The notes below the pieces were generated by a model. That model did no database searches and had not been told where the DNA came from. It saw only the letters and a program-made list of their open reading frames with translations. Shown in pieces: positions 62,759-64,000 of a stretch of DNA of 64,000 nucleotides. Position numbers and translations under genes: made by a program. Each line of letters begins with the position of its first letter. The first letter of the stretch is position 1. Origin of the DNA: an uncultured Porphyromonadaceae bacterium (GTDB lineage Bacteria; Bacteroidota; Bacteroidia; Bacteroidales; Muribaculaceae); the NCBI GenBank assembly GCA_900546365.1, contig URCF01000004.1, positions 62,001 through 126,000 on the forward strand, written 5' to 3'.

Positions 62759-63328
62759 ATGAACAAGACAATCATCAACACAACCCTTCCCGAATTCTCT
62801 GTGCCGGCATATATGGATGGAGAATTCAAGACAGTGACCCGTGAAAACACTCTGGGTCACTGGTCGATATTCTTTTTCTATCCCGCCGATTTCACTTTCG
62901 TGTGCCCTACCGAACTGCTTGACATGGCCGAGAACTACGACAAGTTCAAGGAACTCAACGCCGAAGTGTACGCCGTAAGTACCGACACCCAGTTCACCCA
63001 CAAAGCATGGCACGACTCATCGGAAAGCATTGCAAAAGTGAAATTCCCGATGTTGGCTGACAAAACAGGATACCTCAGTGAACTGTTTGGAGTATTGAAC
63101 CCCGATGACTTCCTCGCCTACCGCGGCACATTCATTGTCAATCCGCAAGGCCAGGTGAAAGTGGCTGAGATTAACGACAACGGCATAGGCCGCAACTCCG
63201 AGGAGCTGCTCCGAAAACTTGAAGCCGCGCAATTCGTGGCCGAGCATGGCGACCAAGTGTGCCCCGCCCGATGGCGCAAAGGTCAGCAGACCCTCAAGCC
63301 CGGCATTGACCTCGTCGGCAAAATTTAA
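62759..63328 (+). CDS. ahpC: Alkyl hydroperoxide reductase AhpC (2-Cys peroxiredoxin)
   Basis: The 189-residue peroxiredoxin reduces peroxides. The peroxidatic cysteine is in FVCPTE (Cys49) and the resolving cysteine in VCPARW (Cys168), with PADFTFVCPTELLD as the core. It lacks an adjacent AhpF. The ATG at 62759 is used; the TTG at 62741 upstream has no support. A strong terminator follows. Many gut Bacteroidales carry such enzymes for oxygen stress, which I infer for this organism. Confidence 0.95.
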   Translation: MNKTIINTTLPEFSVPAYMDGEFKTVTRENTLGHWSIFFFYPADFTFVCPTELLDMAENYDKFKELNAEVYAVSTDTQFTHKAWHDSSESIAKVKFPMLADKTGYLSELFGVLNPDDFLAYRGTFIVNPQGQVKVAEINDNGIGRNSEELLRKLEAAQFVAEHGDQVCPARWRKGQQTLKPGIDLVGKI

Positions 63329-63348
63329 TCATTCACTATAATCTTATC

Positions 63349-63391
63349 AGCGTTCCACTCCGGCACAACCGCGTGTGGAACGCTTTTTTAT
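63349..63391 (+). terminator. Rho-independent terminator of ahpC
   Basis: AGCGTTCCAC and GTGGAACGCT form a perfect 10-bp stem followed by six T. Confidence 0.87.
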
Positions 63392-63425
63392 TCAGTGTGC
63401 CAGCAATTCATGAAGAAAAATTTTG

Positions 63426-63433
63426 TAACTTTG
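63426..63433 (+). promoter_or_regulatory. Promoter -7 box of valS
   Basis: TAACTTTG lies 35 bases before the valS ATG; the -33 box is weak. Confidence 0.45.
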
Positions 63434-63468
63434 CAGCTTGAAAACCAAATAACAGACTTCAATTATCC

Positions 63469-64000
63469 ATGAACGAATTAGCCACTAAGTACAACCCTTC
63501 AGAGGTGGAAGATAAATGGTATAGCTACTGGATGGAGCATGAACTGTTTCGCAGCGTGCCAGATAGCCGTGAACCGTACACTATAGTTATACCTCCCCCA
63601 AATGTGACCGGTGTGCTCCACATGGGACACATGCTCAACAACACCATTCAGGATATCCTGATACGCCGCGCCCGCATGGACGGCAAAAACGCGCTGTGGG
63701 TGCCCGGCACCGACCATGCCGCGATTGCCACCGAAGCCAAGGTTGTGGCAAAGCTCGCGGCAGAGGGAATCAAGAAATCCTCGCTCACAAGAGAGCAGTT
63801 CCTTGAGCACGCCTGGGATTGGACCCATAAGTACGGAGGCATTATTCTTGAACAGCTCAAAAAGCTCGGTGCTTCGTGCGACTGGAGCCGCACAGCGTTC
63901 ACCATGGACGAAATCCGTGCCAAGAGCGTGATCAAAGTGTTTGTGGAACTGTACCGCCAAGGGCTGATATACCGCGGCAAGCGTATGGTCAACTGGGACC
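63469..64000 (+). CDS. valS: Valyl-tRNA synthetase (partial, runs off the window)
   Basis: The first 177 codons of a class I aminoacyl-tRNA synthetase are seen. The N-terminal YNPSEVEDKWYSYW, the HIGH-type motif in GVLHMGHML (with PPPNVTG before it), and GTDHAAIATEAKV are characteristic of ValRS. The rest, including KMSKS and the C-terminal coiled coil, lies outside. The ATG at 63469 follows a -7 box by 35 bases. Confidence 0.95.
   Translation, partial: MNELATKYNPSEVEDKWYSYWMEHELFRSVPDSREPYTIVIPPPNVTGVLHMGHMLNNTIQDILIRRARMDGKNALWVPGTDHAAIATEAKVVAKLAAEGIKKSSLTREQFLEHAWDWTHKYGGIILEQLKKLGASCDWSRTAFTMDEIRAKSVIKVFVELYRQGLIYRGKRMVNWD

Noticed and set aside
1..64000. CRISPR arrays, insertion sequences or prophage
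   Set aside because: No regularly spaced repeats, transposase motifs or phage genes were seen in either strand.

Overview
The window is about 64 kb of bacterial chromosome, almost entirely coding, from a Bacteroidales member. A gut lineage close to Muribaculaceae is my best guess, but I cannot confirm the family. The signs are: many promoters of the Bacteroidetes type (TTTG, about 19-21 bases, TAnnTTTG); parts linked to type IX secretion and gliding (a GldB-like lipoprotein, a DUF4835/PorD-like protein and a secreted protein with a type B sorting domain); the Bacteroidetes-typical families DUF4421 and THUMP-like methyltransferase; a zinc-free type L31 protein; and a secreted choloylglycine-hydrolase-like enzyme.

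Layout. 1-3.4 kb: three exported proteins on the minus strand (a two-domain aspartyl-protease-like protein cut by the window edge, a small NTF2-like protein, a transglutaminase-like protein). 3.6-4.8 kb: tRNA-Ser(GGA), then two tandem, non-coding, promoter-to-terminator units of about 300 bp and a small gene remnant. 4.8-20 kb: mostly minus strand, with engB-dcp-TPR, a lone plus-strand methyltransferase, smpB with a Yip1-like gene, the sppA-lpxK-punA-thiL operon, an acetyltransferase with a DUF4421 protein, and the choloylglycine-hydrolase-like gene. 20-36.4 kb: mlaEF, a divergent EF-G paralog, lon, a biotin-dependent carboxyltransferase, rpmE2, purT, radA with a SpoU methyltransferase, rfbD-prfC and a glutamine synthetase. 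36.4-45.8 kb: a thioredoxin-like protein without cysteines, a GldB-like lipoprotein, amiC-mlaD, dnaA, a nitroreductase and a B12-dependent ribonucleotide reductase. 45.8-64 kb: malQ, PBP1, then a long co-oriented series: dnaN, exonuclease, coaBC, DUF4835, recN, rlmB, T9SS substrate, lytic transglycosylase, uvrA, ahpC and the start of valS.

Themes. Much of the window is housekeeping: envelope building and lipid transport (lpxK, mlaEFD, PBP1, amiC, lytic transglycosylase, sppA), replication and repair (dnaA, dnaN, exonuclease, recN, uvrA, radA, nrdJ), and translation and quality control (EF-G paralog, prfC, smpB, engB, rlmB, lon, rpmE2, valS). No insertion sequence, prophage or CRISPR array was seen. 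The most interesting points are the duplicated non-coding units at 3.77-4.62 kb, an EF-G paralog that has lost the catalytic histidine of the G3 motif, a 13-base copy of the tRNA-Ser 3' end in an intergenic region 33 kb away, and a thioredoxin-fold protein with its CxxC motif erased. Several start codons were moved from the longest frame because the upstream TTG lies in a promoter element or the longer form overlaps the preceding gene.
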